Positions 24,001 to 36,100 of a stretch of DNA of 64,000 bases are shown piece after piece. The position numbers and the translations under genes are program-made. The stretch covers positions 14,522,931-14,586,930 of the forward strand of contig CAIIXF020000003.1 of assembly GCA_903813345.2 (NCBI GenBank). The letters run 5' to 3'. Below the pieces are notes generated by a model. The model did not search any database. It was not told the origin of the DNA and worked only from the letters and a program-made list of their open reading frames with translations. This stretch comes from Owenia fusiformis (Eukaryota > Annelida > Polychaeta > Sabellida > Oweniidae). Each line of letters begins with the position of its first letter. Position 1 is the first letter of the stretch.

Positions 24001-27000
24001 CGCTTCTCCGAAGGATTCTTTAACTTCAATTCAGCCGTCACTGTATCAGTAAAAGGCCCTGAAAATATATTAAGCAAATACATAACTGTATATCTATTGA
24101 AATATTTTTGAGACTAAATATTTACCTCAAAGTGAATAGTGAATCTTAAAGGCATAGTCAATAAACAAGTTTTAACAATTTGGGAAAGTCGTGATGACCC
24201 CTGAAATACACCAGCTGATTCAAACTTTTCTAATTCCAAAGTATCAAGAAAATTGGCTTGTTAACAATAGAAAATGTCTGTTTATTTATAATTCAGGTGA
24301 AGATGATAACTGAAATGGTGGAAGTCAAATAAAAAGTGAACCACAAAATCTTGTGAGCTAACCTTTTTATTCCCAAAGCATTTTTTCTGAAAATTGGGGC
24401 CTAATTTCATTTTCGCGTATCAAAGCAATTTTTTCTAATCAGATGTGATTTAGAAAGCAAGAGCAGCTGGAGCAAAGGATACTACTATTTCAGTTTTATT
24501 CAAGTGGACCACGCTCTGATCAATGCAGAGATTTGAAAAGTACAGTGATACCTCCATATCCTAACACCTCTCTAATCTAAACACCTCTCAATGTGAACAC
24601 CTTTTCCTCTCATTGACTAACATGTTTATAAAACCTTGATATATGAACATCTTCTAGTCCCAACACTTTTGACAGGTCCAAGAGGTGTTTGGATTACGCT
24701 GTTGAACACCAACCACTGAACACCTACCACCCAAAATCTACCACAAAAAATTGGAGACTATAACAATATGTCACCACTTCTGGTGGTGACATAATAATTA
24801 CTAGCAATCTTATCAGCCTATGTGTCGAAATATTAGCATGAATTTCCAAATGTGTGTGCCTTGGAATGGAATACTATGGATTTACAAGTATTTCTTTTTA
24901 TTGATGTAAATGACATTTCCATCCATCCATCTTTCACATCTTCCTAAATATGACCATTTGAAGTGCAACATGCATTCACCAATATAGAATAAAGAAATAC
25001 TGCCCATTTTTGTTTTCAGTCATTTTTATAATATTGAAGCCTATCTAATTTGGCAGATTGATGTACAACATCACTAAAATAATGACACAAGGTCAGAAGA
25101 CACCTTTCATAAATCGAAACCATAACAGAGCACAAAAAATCATTATACATATCAGCATTCTTGCAGTACGAGTATTACTCTCTTCATATACTTTCATCAC
25201 GGTAAAATTCAATTTGGCGACAATTTCAAATCAGTCAAAGAAAGTTCAAACACAGTATTTGTTTTATTATATCCTTTGGCAGAATAGGAAATATTGATTC
25301 CTAAGAAAGAAAATATCTACCAGCCCTTACCAATCCCATGGATTTTCTAAAATAAGTGAATGAAACAAAGTCCCTTGAAAATTCCATGTGAGTAGTGAAA
25401 ACCCCTGGAGTACTGTGACAGTAGCACATCATAACTGATTAACAAAAGTACCTGTTCATTAAAAAAACGTATGACAAAGAATAATATACTTTCTTGAAAA
25501 ATATTACATTCCATAGGACAAAATGATCCACCCCATCAGACCCATGGATTGTCCTTATTCAGATGAGTTAAGCTATTACTGAAGAGGTACATGTCAATTA
25601 ATGACAAAAGATTTGTTCATCACCATTACTAAATTGGGTGAATGAGAAACTGGATCTCAGACTTTAATCTTCATCAATTCAATAAACGTCTGAGTAACGT
25701 CTGAGTAGTCAAGCTCGAAGACGAAATGGTAAGAAATTTGTTAAGGATAAGGCCCTAGGGTTTCATTAGCAGCAGAAAATAGAAGAAAATAAAAAAGCCC
25801 GTTGTCTTTCCCCAACTTACCTGTTGTTTTGAACAAAGCATTAACATGACAAAATGTGTAACAACTTGCAAGTTATTGCAAACTGTAACAGACACCAAAC
25901 TCTGAATGCCAAACATCACTTCTGGTGGTGACAAAATTAATCTGAGACCCCTAAGGCTCTATGGGGATGATTCAAAAGAAAAATAGTGCTTTCAACAACA
26001 TTTTCAGTAATATGATATCCCAATAAAATAGCTAATTCTCTGGGAAAATGTGCTTCTACATTTAAAATACTGAAAACAAATTACTATAAAGTTAGCTAGT
26101 CAAAATATAAGCAAAGAAGACCTGTCAGTATCAATATGCAATATACATAGACCAATTTTAAAATCCTAATATATATAATCCATGAATTGATTCTCTGTAA
26201 AGAGTATTAATTACATGTCTGTTTACTTTATTCCTTGAAATTTCACCCTATTCCATTCTATTTCGCACGACAACCTTACCTTTAAGGGCAGAAAAATAAA
26301 CTCTATTAAACCTTAAAAATAAGCAATGAAAGAATTGCAATACTATACTGATACAAAACTTTTGTTTCCTGATAAATTAATTTAATTTGCAGTTTAATAA
26401 CCTTTGGCCTCTTGTAAATTAGGGAGTTTTAGCCATAAATAATCTTTTTCAAAAATAACATGCCAGAGAACTCTCAAAACACAAGAGGCTATACCATTCA
26501 ATCCAAAATTACACTTTGCATCTAAAATATGAAAGAATTTTTCCAAATAATATTGCAGTATGGTACTTTGATAGCTTTATTTTTCAGACTTACATTTCCA
26601 TTTCCTCTGACTATATACCCAAACTTAGCCGAAAAACTTACAGTTTTTGAGCACACACAATCGTTTCGCTTTCCGTCCAGGGTTTTGTTTCCATACTGTT
26701 ATTTTCATTTTTCATCCTACCGACCTCCCACGATGTCACATTTTAAATGTTGCTCTATATGTCTTTGAAGCTTCCACATCCTATTAATTATTGCACATAT
26801 TGAAGCTTACTTCAGCTCAGACACTGGCTTTCAAATATTGGGACGGTTCATTTGATATTGACATCCAAGGGCCCTTTCAATGAAGATTAATTCAACATGG
26901 TTTCACATATAAATCTAATTGAAAAACAAGATTTTCTGATTAATTTACTTAACAGTTATGCCCTTTCATATATTACACTAAAGGGCATAAAAATATCAAA

Positions 27001-30000
27001 GTAAAATTGGACATGTCTGACTATAGAAAATATAAATCTGTCAGGAATATTCTTTACTTCTAGGAAAAAAGGTTAATATGACCTTTTGTAGTGATTTTCT
27101 CAAATTTGAAGTGCTACATAGTAAAATAAGTCTTATACATCACAACCAGAAATTGAAAAACTATGAACATTTTTGTTTCAAACTTAGCAAAATGCCCTAA
27201 TTGGTCGATTTAGTCTATTATCGGCAATATTCATAACCTCAAAGGAAAATAAGTCTTATACATATTCACAACCAGAAATGAAAATATTATGAACATTTTT
27301 GTTTCAAACAAGATAGCAAAATGCCCTAACAGGTCGATTTAATCTATTATCGCCAATATTCATAACCTCAAAGTTCAGTCTATCTAAAGTTGATTTACCC
27401 ATCATAGCAGGAGTAAGTTTATTTCATTACTGAGGCCATAGCAAAGGTTTCTAAAAATGGTTACTGAAATACAGTAGCAGTAATTGAGACATGATTTTAT
27501 TATCCAGATCAGTGGTCTAATTGAAGTATTGGGGCAATATTGCCTCACATCCTCACATCCAGATGGAAAGTATTCTACCCTTTTTGATAAATAGTCTGAG
27601 TACAGACGCCACATAGAATAAAAATAATAAAAAAAAGTACTGTAACCTCTGAACAAATTTCATGTAGCAAATAGTCTATTGAAACATTAAGGCAATATTG
27701 TCTCACATCCTCACATCCAGCTGGAAAGTATTCTACCCTTTTTGATAAATAGTCTGAGTACAGACGCCACATAGAATAAAAATAATAAAAAAAAGTACTG
27801 TAACCTCTGAACAAATTTCATGTAGCAAATAGTCTATTGAAACATTAAGGCAATATTGTCTCACACCCTCACATCCAGCTGGAAAGTAGTCTTAACCTTT
27901 TCAATAATAACTCTATAGAGGTAAGCTTCATTTTACAGTTAAGTAGCTCCACATTTGATAGCCATTTTAAACCTAACTAAGAAAACATCCTGAAAGACCA
28001 CGTTTTCCTGCATCATGATAAACCATATCTTCTTATTCCTTCTTAGTTTTGCGATGAAAAATAGGAAGATGTGATAAGAATGACGCAAGGGTTTTATCAA
28101 TCATTTCTGACAAAAGACAAATTATTAACAAGGCATTAACATGAAAAATGTCACTACCTGCCATTCGTTACAGATGGTGAACACCAAACAACAATTGTAA
28201 AAACCATCCACAAATAAAGTTTGAGACTATAAAAATTGAAAAAAACAGCAACTCCGCGAAGAGAACATCTCTCCGAACAACAACATGGGTAGATAGATTT
28301 ATGGATGGGATTGGTGAATGGGATGGATATTATAGAAAAGTTGCACAATTTTTTAAACATGAGAGTATGGTAAAATCATCCCCTGTTGCCAACAGCAAAT
28401 GACATATCGGACATATCTTTATAGTAGGTCATATATATCTTGATATAAAGATATGTACATAACAAGGAGATGATGACCATAAGGGAAGATCCACCAGTCA
28501 AGAATTACATTAATGCTTTGCTAAATATCTGAACTTCTGACATAAATGGGGAACATAGCGAAATACAAATTGGATGATCCACCCCAAGTCAGCCGTACAG
28601 GAAGTGAATAACATCATTACCCATGGATAAAATATTGAGACAGACTCATGGGTTGAAATTGTAATATAAGTTCCAAAAATTAGAAAACCAAAGGAGTTAA
28701 GAATACCACAACCCAATGAACCAAGTATCTAGTTTATAAAAAAATAAAGAAAAAAAATCGATATATATTTTGAATTTCAGACAAAAATATATATAGCAGA
28801 AAATGACTTAATTTGTTTGATTTGTTAAATACAGGAACTGAAGACGCCAAAATATGGAGGCTTATTCTGAATTTTATTCAATGGGAGAATTTAAGACAAT
28901 CACTTGCAAACATTTCCAGTTTAAGCAATTTCATAAAGTTCCATCAAAGGGGAAAATGTCACATTTTCATCTAATTTGACAGATGTTTTACGACTGATAA
29001 GCCGTTTGAAACATTCTCTTCTCATCCTTCTAGAAATAAAATTGTACAGTTGATCCAATTGTACAGTTGATCCTGTCAAATGCGAATGTAACTAGGACCA
29101 GCCTAAAGTATCTTAGGCAGAGGCCTAATAGCAGATTCACCCAAAGCATGAACTCGCAAATTGTCACCACCTACCATTTGTTACAGACACTGACCAACGA
29201 ATGCCGAACACCAGCCACCAACCACTCAAAGCCAGCCCACAAAACAAGTTGGAGACTATAAAAATATGCTTTGACATAAAAAGTTGAATCGAAATATATA
29301 CATTCATATTGAGAGTTGTTCAGATTAGAGAGGTGGTCAGATACAGTACAGTATACAGATTTATATTGAACTAAACATGTAATTTAATCCCATGGTCTAC
29401 TCTAGACCTACAATTATAGATACCAACCAGAAACGAAGAAATATCAATATTGATCCTTCACAGAAAATCTAAGTTAACAACACCTAACCCTCTGGCCATT
29501 AAATAATTTCAATGGAAAGAAAGAACAAACTTAATTGCCGATTAAGTGGAATCCGTTCCTATATTTCATTTGCCACAATTTCCTGACTATTTACCAAAGA
29601 AGTAGATCAAAGTCAGAAAGTAGGCTTATCTTTTTCTGGAAAATTGAACAAAAACTGAATTTATTTGATTGAGCATTTTGAAAGAGAATGTTGATGATAT
29701 TACATGGCTGATAGAAAATCAGCTTATTATTTACCTTGAACCATTAATCCCTAATCCACGCCTTCTTCTATTACCCTAATCAGACTTTTATGACAATTTA
29801 CCAACATGCCATTATGCAAGGTATCTGTTAATTATTTATTTCCTTTGATTAGGGAAAATCTGGTTTCTTATTCAACAGGAAAGGTACATTTATCTTGATC
29901 ACATGACCTAGATTAACCAATTATATTGAGTTTAAGATGTAGACCTACATTCTAGAATATGAAAAATAGATGTCAGACAGTTAGCGAAACTCTTCTCTGA

Positions 30001-32736
30001 ATAATCAAAGTTTTATTGCTGATAAGCTCTTTTTGGAGTTTGAAAACCCGGGTTTGAAATGTAGAATAAAGAGATTAGGGAATACCAAACTGCATAAAGA
30101 CCGATTTTCTGATGACATATTCTCTCTAACTCAAAGACAAGTCTTACAAAAGGAAAAGCAAAAAGTGACATTTTTAATGTGTCACTTTTTCAAAGTGTGA
30201 TGAAAAACAATATCTTCTTTCCACTTTTCATCACAATATGATATGGCGTTTTTCCTAGTGACCTTACTAATTTCTAACTATACTAATCTCACAACATCAT
30301 TTTAGCCAATATTGATTAATTATTACAGAGATGACCATTTAATTAAATTGTAGACAATGATTCATCAATGATCTTAGTAATATCACGCCAATTGTGGTTG
30401 CAACAATTCATGAATGGTAATAATAGAATAGGCCTAAGTGAAATAATGAAGTATAGACGAGAGAGCACATGACATTTTTGGAAGAATCTTATAAAGAATG
30501 AATTTAATTAGACAACTCCGATGACACGTTGTCTTATAAATAACCAACAAGAGAAAGAGCGGGTTAATCTAGCTGAACGAAACAAATTTCATTAAACAAG
30601 GCATTAACACGCAAAATGTCACCACCTGCCATTTGTTACAGATGCAGACCACCAAACACCAACTGCCAAACAACAAATCTGATATATATTTTCCAGGTGA
30701 CCTCCTTTATAAGGAATCAGGTTTAAAACCAAAAGTTTAGAGTCTAGTGTCTTAAACTGAACTTTGTTCTTTGTTCAACTTTACACGTCTAGTTTTATTT
30801 CTCAATTCTCATTTAAAAAGTTTAATTTTCACTGTCACTTTCAAGTATTAAGCAAACATTTGAATTTGAATATATAATAAGGTCTCATATTCATTTCCCC
30901 CCCCCCCAGAAAAATGGTAAGACTAATCATGGTCTTATCGTTAGGGTAAATATGATAACGGACACATTAGTAAAGATAAGATCTGATGTAAAACAAACGA
31001 TTATTAAACTATGAAAGGTGTCCAATAAGTTGGATAATGTGTTGTCTCAATAATCCAATCATACATCACCTGCCAGGGTCAAGATCTGTGATATCATCAG
31101 AATGTATACAAACTTTTAAAAATGGACTTAGTTCGGGTCAAATTATGAATTCTTGCACTTTAATCTTTGAAACACTTTGACATGCTCTAAACAACATTGA
31201 GCATAGAACTGCGATATGTATATTATAAAGAATGTTATTGTTTATGTACAGTGATCTCCCCAGCATTTAAACAAGTGGGTGCAGCACCCAAATGAAATTT
31301 TAAAAACAGGCTTGCACCCACCTGAAATTCTATTTGCATTCACTTGAAAATAACAAAAAATCATGAAAAATGAGCATAGGTGCCAAACAAATACCTAAAT
31401 ATGAAGGAGCTAATATGAAATATGAAATATAAGCTCCAGTCAAAATCAGATATTGAAAGTAGCTTTATGTTACAAAATAAAGACTTCTGATATGTGAAGC
31501 AGGGACCAGGTTCGAGAGTTTGACAACTTATTACCAAAAAATCACATTCAAATGACTACATGAACATATTTTACCACATATACACATCAGGGCTGTCGCT
31601 AGGCTTTTAGACCACCACACCCCTATTGACTATCATGATTGTTTTCATAGTCTAGAATTGACTGAATACATAATAATAGCAAGTGAAAATGTTAAAACAT
31701 GACATACACTGTATATGATTTATCAAGATTCAACAGTAATGCTGAAGATGTTTCCACCCCAACCTAAATATTTCCTGGTGAGAGCCCTGCATATATATTA
31801 CCAGGTATACATAAACATGAATGTGGATTTGCTGAAGTGAGGATTTCCTATGCTAAAAATGAGAGAGTTTTCAAGAGTGGGTGGGATTATACAAAATGTA
31901 AAATATACAAATTTTAAGGGATACGTATCTAGACAATATTGGAAATTATGGGCTTTCAGAGGACCATGGTTAGGAAATGGTGATAGAAAATCCATGAGGT
32001 CGTTTATTTTTGTTCCTAACTGAACTATACATCTTTCAGTTTGGGTGCATAAATAAACAGTATGTGTCTTAGATTATAAGTGCACCAGTGGCTTAGCTAT
32101 TCACATTACTACCCATTCTCATATCTGACTTAGAAACTTGTTTGACAGACTAGGCTAGATCTAGTCGCATACTGTTTCTACTTTACTCTCACCCTGGCTT
32201 TTACAGTTGGGGACATAAATAAATGACAGGTGGATTTGCTGAAGTGAGGATTTCCGATGTTAAAAATAAGAGAATTTACAAGAGGCCATAAATCAGTGGA
32301 TGAGATTATACAAAATGTAAGATATACAAATTTTAAGGGATATGTATCTAGACAATATTTGAAATTATGGGCTTTCAGACCACCATAATTAGGAAATGGT
32401 GATCGAAAATCGACCTGTCATTTATTTTTGTCCCCAACTGTACTGTCCATCAGGACATAAACACAATGTTCTGAATTTGATGCTTGGAGACATGATTGGT
32501 ACAGACGTGAGAAGCACATAAAAGTATGCGAGATAACATTACATAGCAGATACAGATCCACATTTATTCAATGACTGGGAGGATTTCTTGATTTTTCAAA
32601 AAATTACAAAATTTGAGGGGATGGTGAAATTGAAATGCTTCACTTGTGAGCATTGAGTCAAGATTAATGGATACTAACCTTTAAAGTTAAGCTCTACTGG
32701 CGGATCTATGTTCAGCACTTGTTCAGGTTTCGACAT
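18015..32736 (-). CDS. VAPB: VAMP-associated protein A/B (VAP), 7 exons
   Basis: An ER membrane receptor that binds FFAT-motif proteins to build membrane contact sites. Coding exons: 32736-32679, 24058-23906, 20826-20720, 19867-19790, 19181-19089, 18580-18482, 18188-18015. Splice sites and phases agree and the product is 253 aa (human VAPA/B 249/243). The MSP domain spans about residues 7-125. The FFAT-binding pair K87/M89 (in KFMVQT) is present at the human VAPB numbering, and so is P56, the residue altered in human ALS8. Exon 6 (164-196) encodes a heptad-rich coiled coil. Residues 233-253 are a C-terminal membrane anchor ending GIIIGRFIL. Invertebrates often have one VAP for both vertebrate paralogues, so A versus B is not decided. 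Confidence 0.97.
18930..19028 (+). repeat. Family A dispersed repeat, copy 1
   Basis: A short interspersed element in VAPB intron 5. Diagnostic words are GGCATTAACATGCAAAATGT, CACCACCTGCCATTTGTTAC and the end GTGGTGGTGACATAAT. The two ends share an inverted ATGTCACCACC, so a MITE is likely. It has no coding capacity. Confidence 0.8.
20276..20440 (+). mobile_element. Family B MITE, degraded copy
   Basis: Contains CAAGTGGGTGCAAATGGATT and CTCAGGTGGGTGCTGCGCCC, as in the intact copies at 38026 and 61558. The terminal repeats have decayed and no target-site duplication is visible. Confidence 0.7.
20518..20681 (-). mobile_element. Family B MITE with 5-bp target duplication
   Basis: An inverse copy of the neighbouring family B element. 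Ends are CAGTGATCTCCC and the inverse of a decayed equivalent (GAAGAACACTG). Both sides are flanked by AACTG (20513-20517 and 20682-20686), indicating a 5-bp target-site duplication. It lies in VAPB intron 3. Confidence 0.85.
21378..21920. mobile_element. Inverted-repeat (foldback) element, family C
   Basis: Two arms of about 160 bp (21378-21540 and 21750-21920) are inverse copies: AGTATTGGTAGGTGTTCACT against AGTGAACACCTACCAATACT, each next to TTTTTTGCCAAGAAAAAAA or its inverse. The spacer is about 210 bp. Single arms recur at 21942-22095 and 56405-56545. It lies in VAPB intron 2 and has no coding frame. Confidence 0.8.
21942..22095 (-). repeat. Family C single arm
   Basis: CTTAGTGAACACCTGTCTCT, then ACCCTCTCTGTTGTGAACAC, then TTTTTTCTTGGCAAAAAAA. 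It repeats the right arm of the foldback just before it, in the same direction. Confidence 0.78.
22096..23905 (-). other. Remainder of VAPB intron 2
   Basis: AT-rich intron with no exon that keeps the VAP frame and no long repeat that I could pair elsewhere. Confidence 0.45.
24700..24796 (+). repeat. Family A dispersed repeat, copy 2
   Basis: In VAPB intron 1. Shows the right half: ATTGGAGACTATAACAATAT, then GTCACCACTTCTGGTGGTGA. The left half has decayed into a series of AACACC words. Confidence 0.72.
24797..27115 (-). other. VAPB intron 1, middle section
   Basis: Besides the family A copy within it, I see no exon or long structured repeat. Short frames such as 25058-25297 and 26529-26768 have no recognisable domain. 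Confidence 0.4.
25832..25938 (+). repeat. Family A dispersed repeat, copy 3
   Basis: AAGCATTAACATGACAAAAT, a central TGTAACAGACACCAAAC, and CACTTCTGGTGGTGACAAA at the end. It is in VAPB intron 1 in the same orientation as copies 1 and 2. Confidence 0.72.
27118..27372. repeat. Tandem duplication, about 127-bp unit
   Basis: Two adjacent copies, each from AAAATAAGTCTTATACAT through GTCGATTTAGTCTATTATCG to AATATTCATAACCTCAAAG. A few substitutions and short indels separate them. In VAPB intron 1. Confidence 0.88.
27511..27895. repeat. 173-bp tandem repeat, 2.3 copies
   Basis: The unit runs from CAATATTGCCTCACATCCTC through GATAAATAGTCTGAGTACAG to CTGAACAAATTTCATGTAGC. Copies start about 173 bp apart and differ at very few positions, so the duplication is recent. 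Similar minus-strand frames in the copies are a by-product of the repeat. Confidence 0.92.
28128..28242 (+). repeat. Family A dispersed repeat, copy 4
   Basis: AAGGCATTAACATGAAAAAT, CACTACCTGCCATTCGTTAC and GTTTGAGACTATAAAAAT. In VAPB intron 1. Confidence 0.75.
29150..29275 (+). repeat. Family A dispersed repeat, copy 5
   Basis: TGTCACCACCTACCATTTGT, a GAACACCAGCCACCAACCAC core and GTTGGAGACTATAAAAATAT. In VAPB intron 1. Confidence 0.75.
29276..30596 (-). other. VAPB intron 1, no further element seen
   Basis: AT-rich sequence without a supportable exon or repeat. Confidence 0.4.
30597..30682 (+). repeat. Family A dispersed repeat, copy 6
   Basis: ACAAGGCATTAACACGCAAA and TGTCACCACCTGCCATTTGT are well kept; the right half is lost after GCCAAACAAC. 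In VAPB intron 1. Confidence 0.75.
31249..31379 (-). mobile_element. Family B MITE, truncated copy
   Basis: Starts with an intact CAGTGATCTCCCCAGCA end and GTGGGTGCAGCACCC, then decays after about 130 bp. No matching far end, so no target duplication can be read. Confidence 0.75.
31795..32030. mobile_element. Degraded copy of the 32204-32440 element
   Basis: Shares GGATTTGCTGAAGTGAGGAT, ATACAAATTTTAAGGGATA and ATTATGGGCTTTCAGA with the element about 410 bp downstream. The right end (GTTTATTTTTGTTCCTAACTG) is recognisable and the left end has decayed. Confidence 0.75.
32204..32440. mobile_element. Tc1/mariner-type MITE with TA duplication
   Basis: 237 bp with terminal inverted repeats of about 27 bp, CAGTTGGGGACATAAATAAA and the inverse of TTTATTTTTGTCCCCAACTG. 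It is flanked by TA on both sides (32202-32203 and 32441-32442), the Tc1/mariner signature. No coding content. In VAPB intron 1, about 240 bp inside the exon 1 donor. Confidence 0.88.
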
Positions 32737-33127
32737 TGTAACAGTTTGCTCTAGAAAATGTGTCAAAGGTGGAAATATTTAAAAAATAAGTGAAAATGGC
32801 GAATTTTCAGATAGCCTCGTTATGAACCAAGCCACGTGATCAGTTAGTCTAAATATCCAACTTATTCAGAATTAAATAAACTGAAACAGTTTTACCTTTT
32901 GATTATTTGGTATTTTGTCAACACACCAATTTTATATTTGCATTAAAATATATATTCGAGGCAAATTTAAATTAAGTGGTTGGAAAACTTGTAAGTTTTG
33001 GTGGAATATTGTATACATTTTCTAATCCACGTGCAGTTTGAAATATGGATTATCCCGTTGTTTTAAAAACATGAACACATAAAATTCTTCATAATTTCAC
33101 ATATTTGTATCATTTTTAGTCTTCAAA
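32737..33127. promoter_or_regulatory. Divergent VAPB/STX16 promoter interval
   Basis: Only 391 bp separate the two start codons, so the 5' UTRs and core promoters of both genes must lie here. Two CACGTG E-boxes occur at 32833-32838 and 33028-33033. An AAAATGGCG word near 32794 on the plus strand and AAAATGGCAA at the STX16 start resemble YY1 sites of TATA-less promoters. Bidirectional use is inferred from the spacing. Confidence 0.65.
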
Positions 33128-36100
33128 ATGGCAACTAGAAGTTTGACGGAGGTTTACATACTGATGAGAAATAACGCTCTTCAAAATAGACACATATTTT
33201 TGGACCAGGTGAGCTGCAAATGAGACTTTTTGTCCATGATATTTTTCCGGAAGTGATAAAATTGTACACTTGTCAATTTTTAGTTGTCATTCTGCTCTGT
33301 CAGATGTTTGTAACTTACTTAGGTCCAAAGCCTTCTCTATATCCCGGCTTTGAGTGATTGTAACACACGCACAGTTGTCATGGCACAGTTTTATGAAACA
33401 TACCTTTATGAACACATTTGCAGAATATCAGCTTATGTCCCCATTCTGATCGATTGTTAGAGTCAATACGTCCAAATCCAAACAGGGGGGTAAACACGAA
33501 CGGGTTCCAAATAATGGCAAGCAGATCATTGAATTGAATAATAGTACCTCTACTACCTCTACATAATATTTATAGCCTGAAAGATACAATATAATGATGT
33601 ATACCAACAATCTTACAATAAAATAATCAATTATGATGATTTAGGTGTTCGGAATTACCCCCATGCTAGTGTTTGGAATTACCCCCACAAACTCTGTGAG
33701 TTTAAATAAATAGATGTCAGTAATAAATGATTTAAATTTGGGTTTCTTGATATGCAGGGGTGACAGGATCCAGTATCATAAGTTAAGGGTATCATATAAT
33801 GATATACCATCAATCTAATAATTAAAACAATTAAGTTTAGGTTAAGTGTTTGGAATTACCCCCATGCAAGTGTTCGGATTTACCCCCCAAAAAAACTCCT
33901 GTTCGGAATTACCCCCCTAAAATACCTTGTAGTAAAAATGGAATAACCCAGATATTTTTTACAATTTTTCGTAATTTTTTCTGCAAATGCATTCTACAGT
34001 GGATAATACACATAATATATATAGAATCATAGCATAAATGTGCAGTACAGCCAAGCTAACTACATTTTTTGATGGGGGTGTTTGGAAATAGACGTACTGA
34101 CTCTATATATATTTTAATTTATCGAAGTGGAATGTCATCTCTAAATGGCCTCCATTTTTCTGCTGAGTGAGCTTTATAAATGGCGGATCTGTTGAGTCTG
34201 AGGTTTCTTTCCCAAAAGAAATTTTGAAATATCTTGATCCAGCCAAGCAACGCTTCAACTGAAATATAATTATATTCTTATAAATATTTATAAGAATTAT
34301 TAAATAGGGGTTCTAGGTACGTGTGACACTTTTTCTAGATTATATACGAAATCAATGGAGTAACATCTAGCTGTAAGCTAGAGACTCGAGTTAGCTGTAA
34401 CGTCAATCAGCCACCTTTGAATTCCATATCTGAATTCAATAAATTGTTATTGAGAAGTCGAGCATTATGATTTGTGGCTGACAATCGTATCATATTTCAG
34501 TAGGCACTTTGATCAGGGAAAAGCGTGTATAATAATGATGATGAAATGACATGTTTGTCACACAAAAATCTAAATCCACCTCAATTAGCTTAATTATGTA
34601 GGGGTCCTGTGTCAAACTATGACGTGTGTAGTTACTTCCTCATGGAGCTATTATGACCATTGGGCTATTTCAACACATCATGAGCCAATGTAGTCTAGTC
34701 CCAAAAACAAACATGATTGAAATTATAATATTTATTTCAACAGGTACGTAGCCAGGGGGGTTCGATGGGTTCGAGCGAAGCAAACCCCCCCTGGTCAAAA
34801 AATCTTTCAAATAATCATGCAGTTTTACACCATTCTGAGCACTTTTTAAGTAATTTTGGCCATTTTTCAAACAAAATTGTCACAAGTGGAATTTTTCAAA
34901 AGGTGAACCCCCTTGGCCTGTTCAATCACATTTTTTTGAAAATATAAAAAATAAATCAAAATCTCCAATAAGGGTGACCAACTTTGAATACATGTATCTG
35001 GTAGAAAATATAATAACTGTCAGTGATCTCCACAGGATTTTTTCTTAAATGGGTGCTAAATTATCATTTTCACATTTCAGTTCAAAATTGGTCAAAATAT
35101 GCCACACAAAATATTTCATAACACTGACTCATAATTTTTTCTTTAGTTGGCGACTTGGTGAACCACATTTATTATGTCACCACTTCTGATTGTTATAGTT
35201 TCATATTGTTATTTCATATTGTTATCGTTTACATCTTTTTGTGGATAGTGTTTCGCAGTTGGTGTTCGGCATTCTGCATTTCTCATTCATTATTTAGAGA
35301 CTTTATACCTAAATTGAAAATACAAGCACAACATTGAAATATTGTTTTCAACTTTTTTTTACAATAGGGAGTATATTTCAAGATGGCTGCTAGGGTAAAA
35401 GTTTGCAAAGGACGATTCTCGGTTTGGAGAACAGTCTCCTGGGCTAATAATTTTTTTCATGAAAAATATAGAAATATTACCCAAATTAAACTATGAATAT
35501 TCAAAAGAGGACATTTAAATCTACAAGATGTAAAAATAACAAATTGGTCTGAAGCAGGGATAACGATCAATTAGACCGATTCAATAAAATACAAGTCTCG
35601 ATTTGGGGAAAAAAGTTCATAAGTGTACTGCGCTAATATTTTTTTGCGAAAAATCTAGAAATATTACCCAAATTAAATTATGACCATTCAAAAGAAGACC
35701 TTCAACTCTATATTATGTAAAAAAATCAAATTTGTCCGAAGCAGGGATAATGCTCATTTATATTGATGAACTTCGTTCTCCAAACCGAGAATCGTCCTTT
35801 GTTACCTTCCCAGGGTTCTCATCTGAAAACTTTTAGACCCGTTTTTTTCGTGTCATCATGACAAATCCTCAATCGGGTGACTTTAAACTTATACAAAGTT
35901 TGACCTTTGACATCTCAAACTTTGAGACATTGAGATCAGAGATTGGAAATACTGAAGATTATTAATTTAATCACAATGACCATTTCAAAAAAGGTTTGTG
36001 CCTTTCTATTCTTTGTTTGTATCCAGTTCTTATGGCAATGTTATTAAAACCCTGTGCCCATGCGATCACCTGAGACCCTTCGACTAATAGCCTTGCCCAA

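Noticed and set aside
27402-27814. Two near-identical minus-strand frames
   Set aside because: They are translations of the 173-bp tandem repeat.
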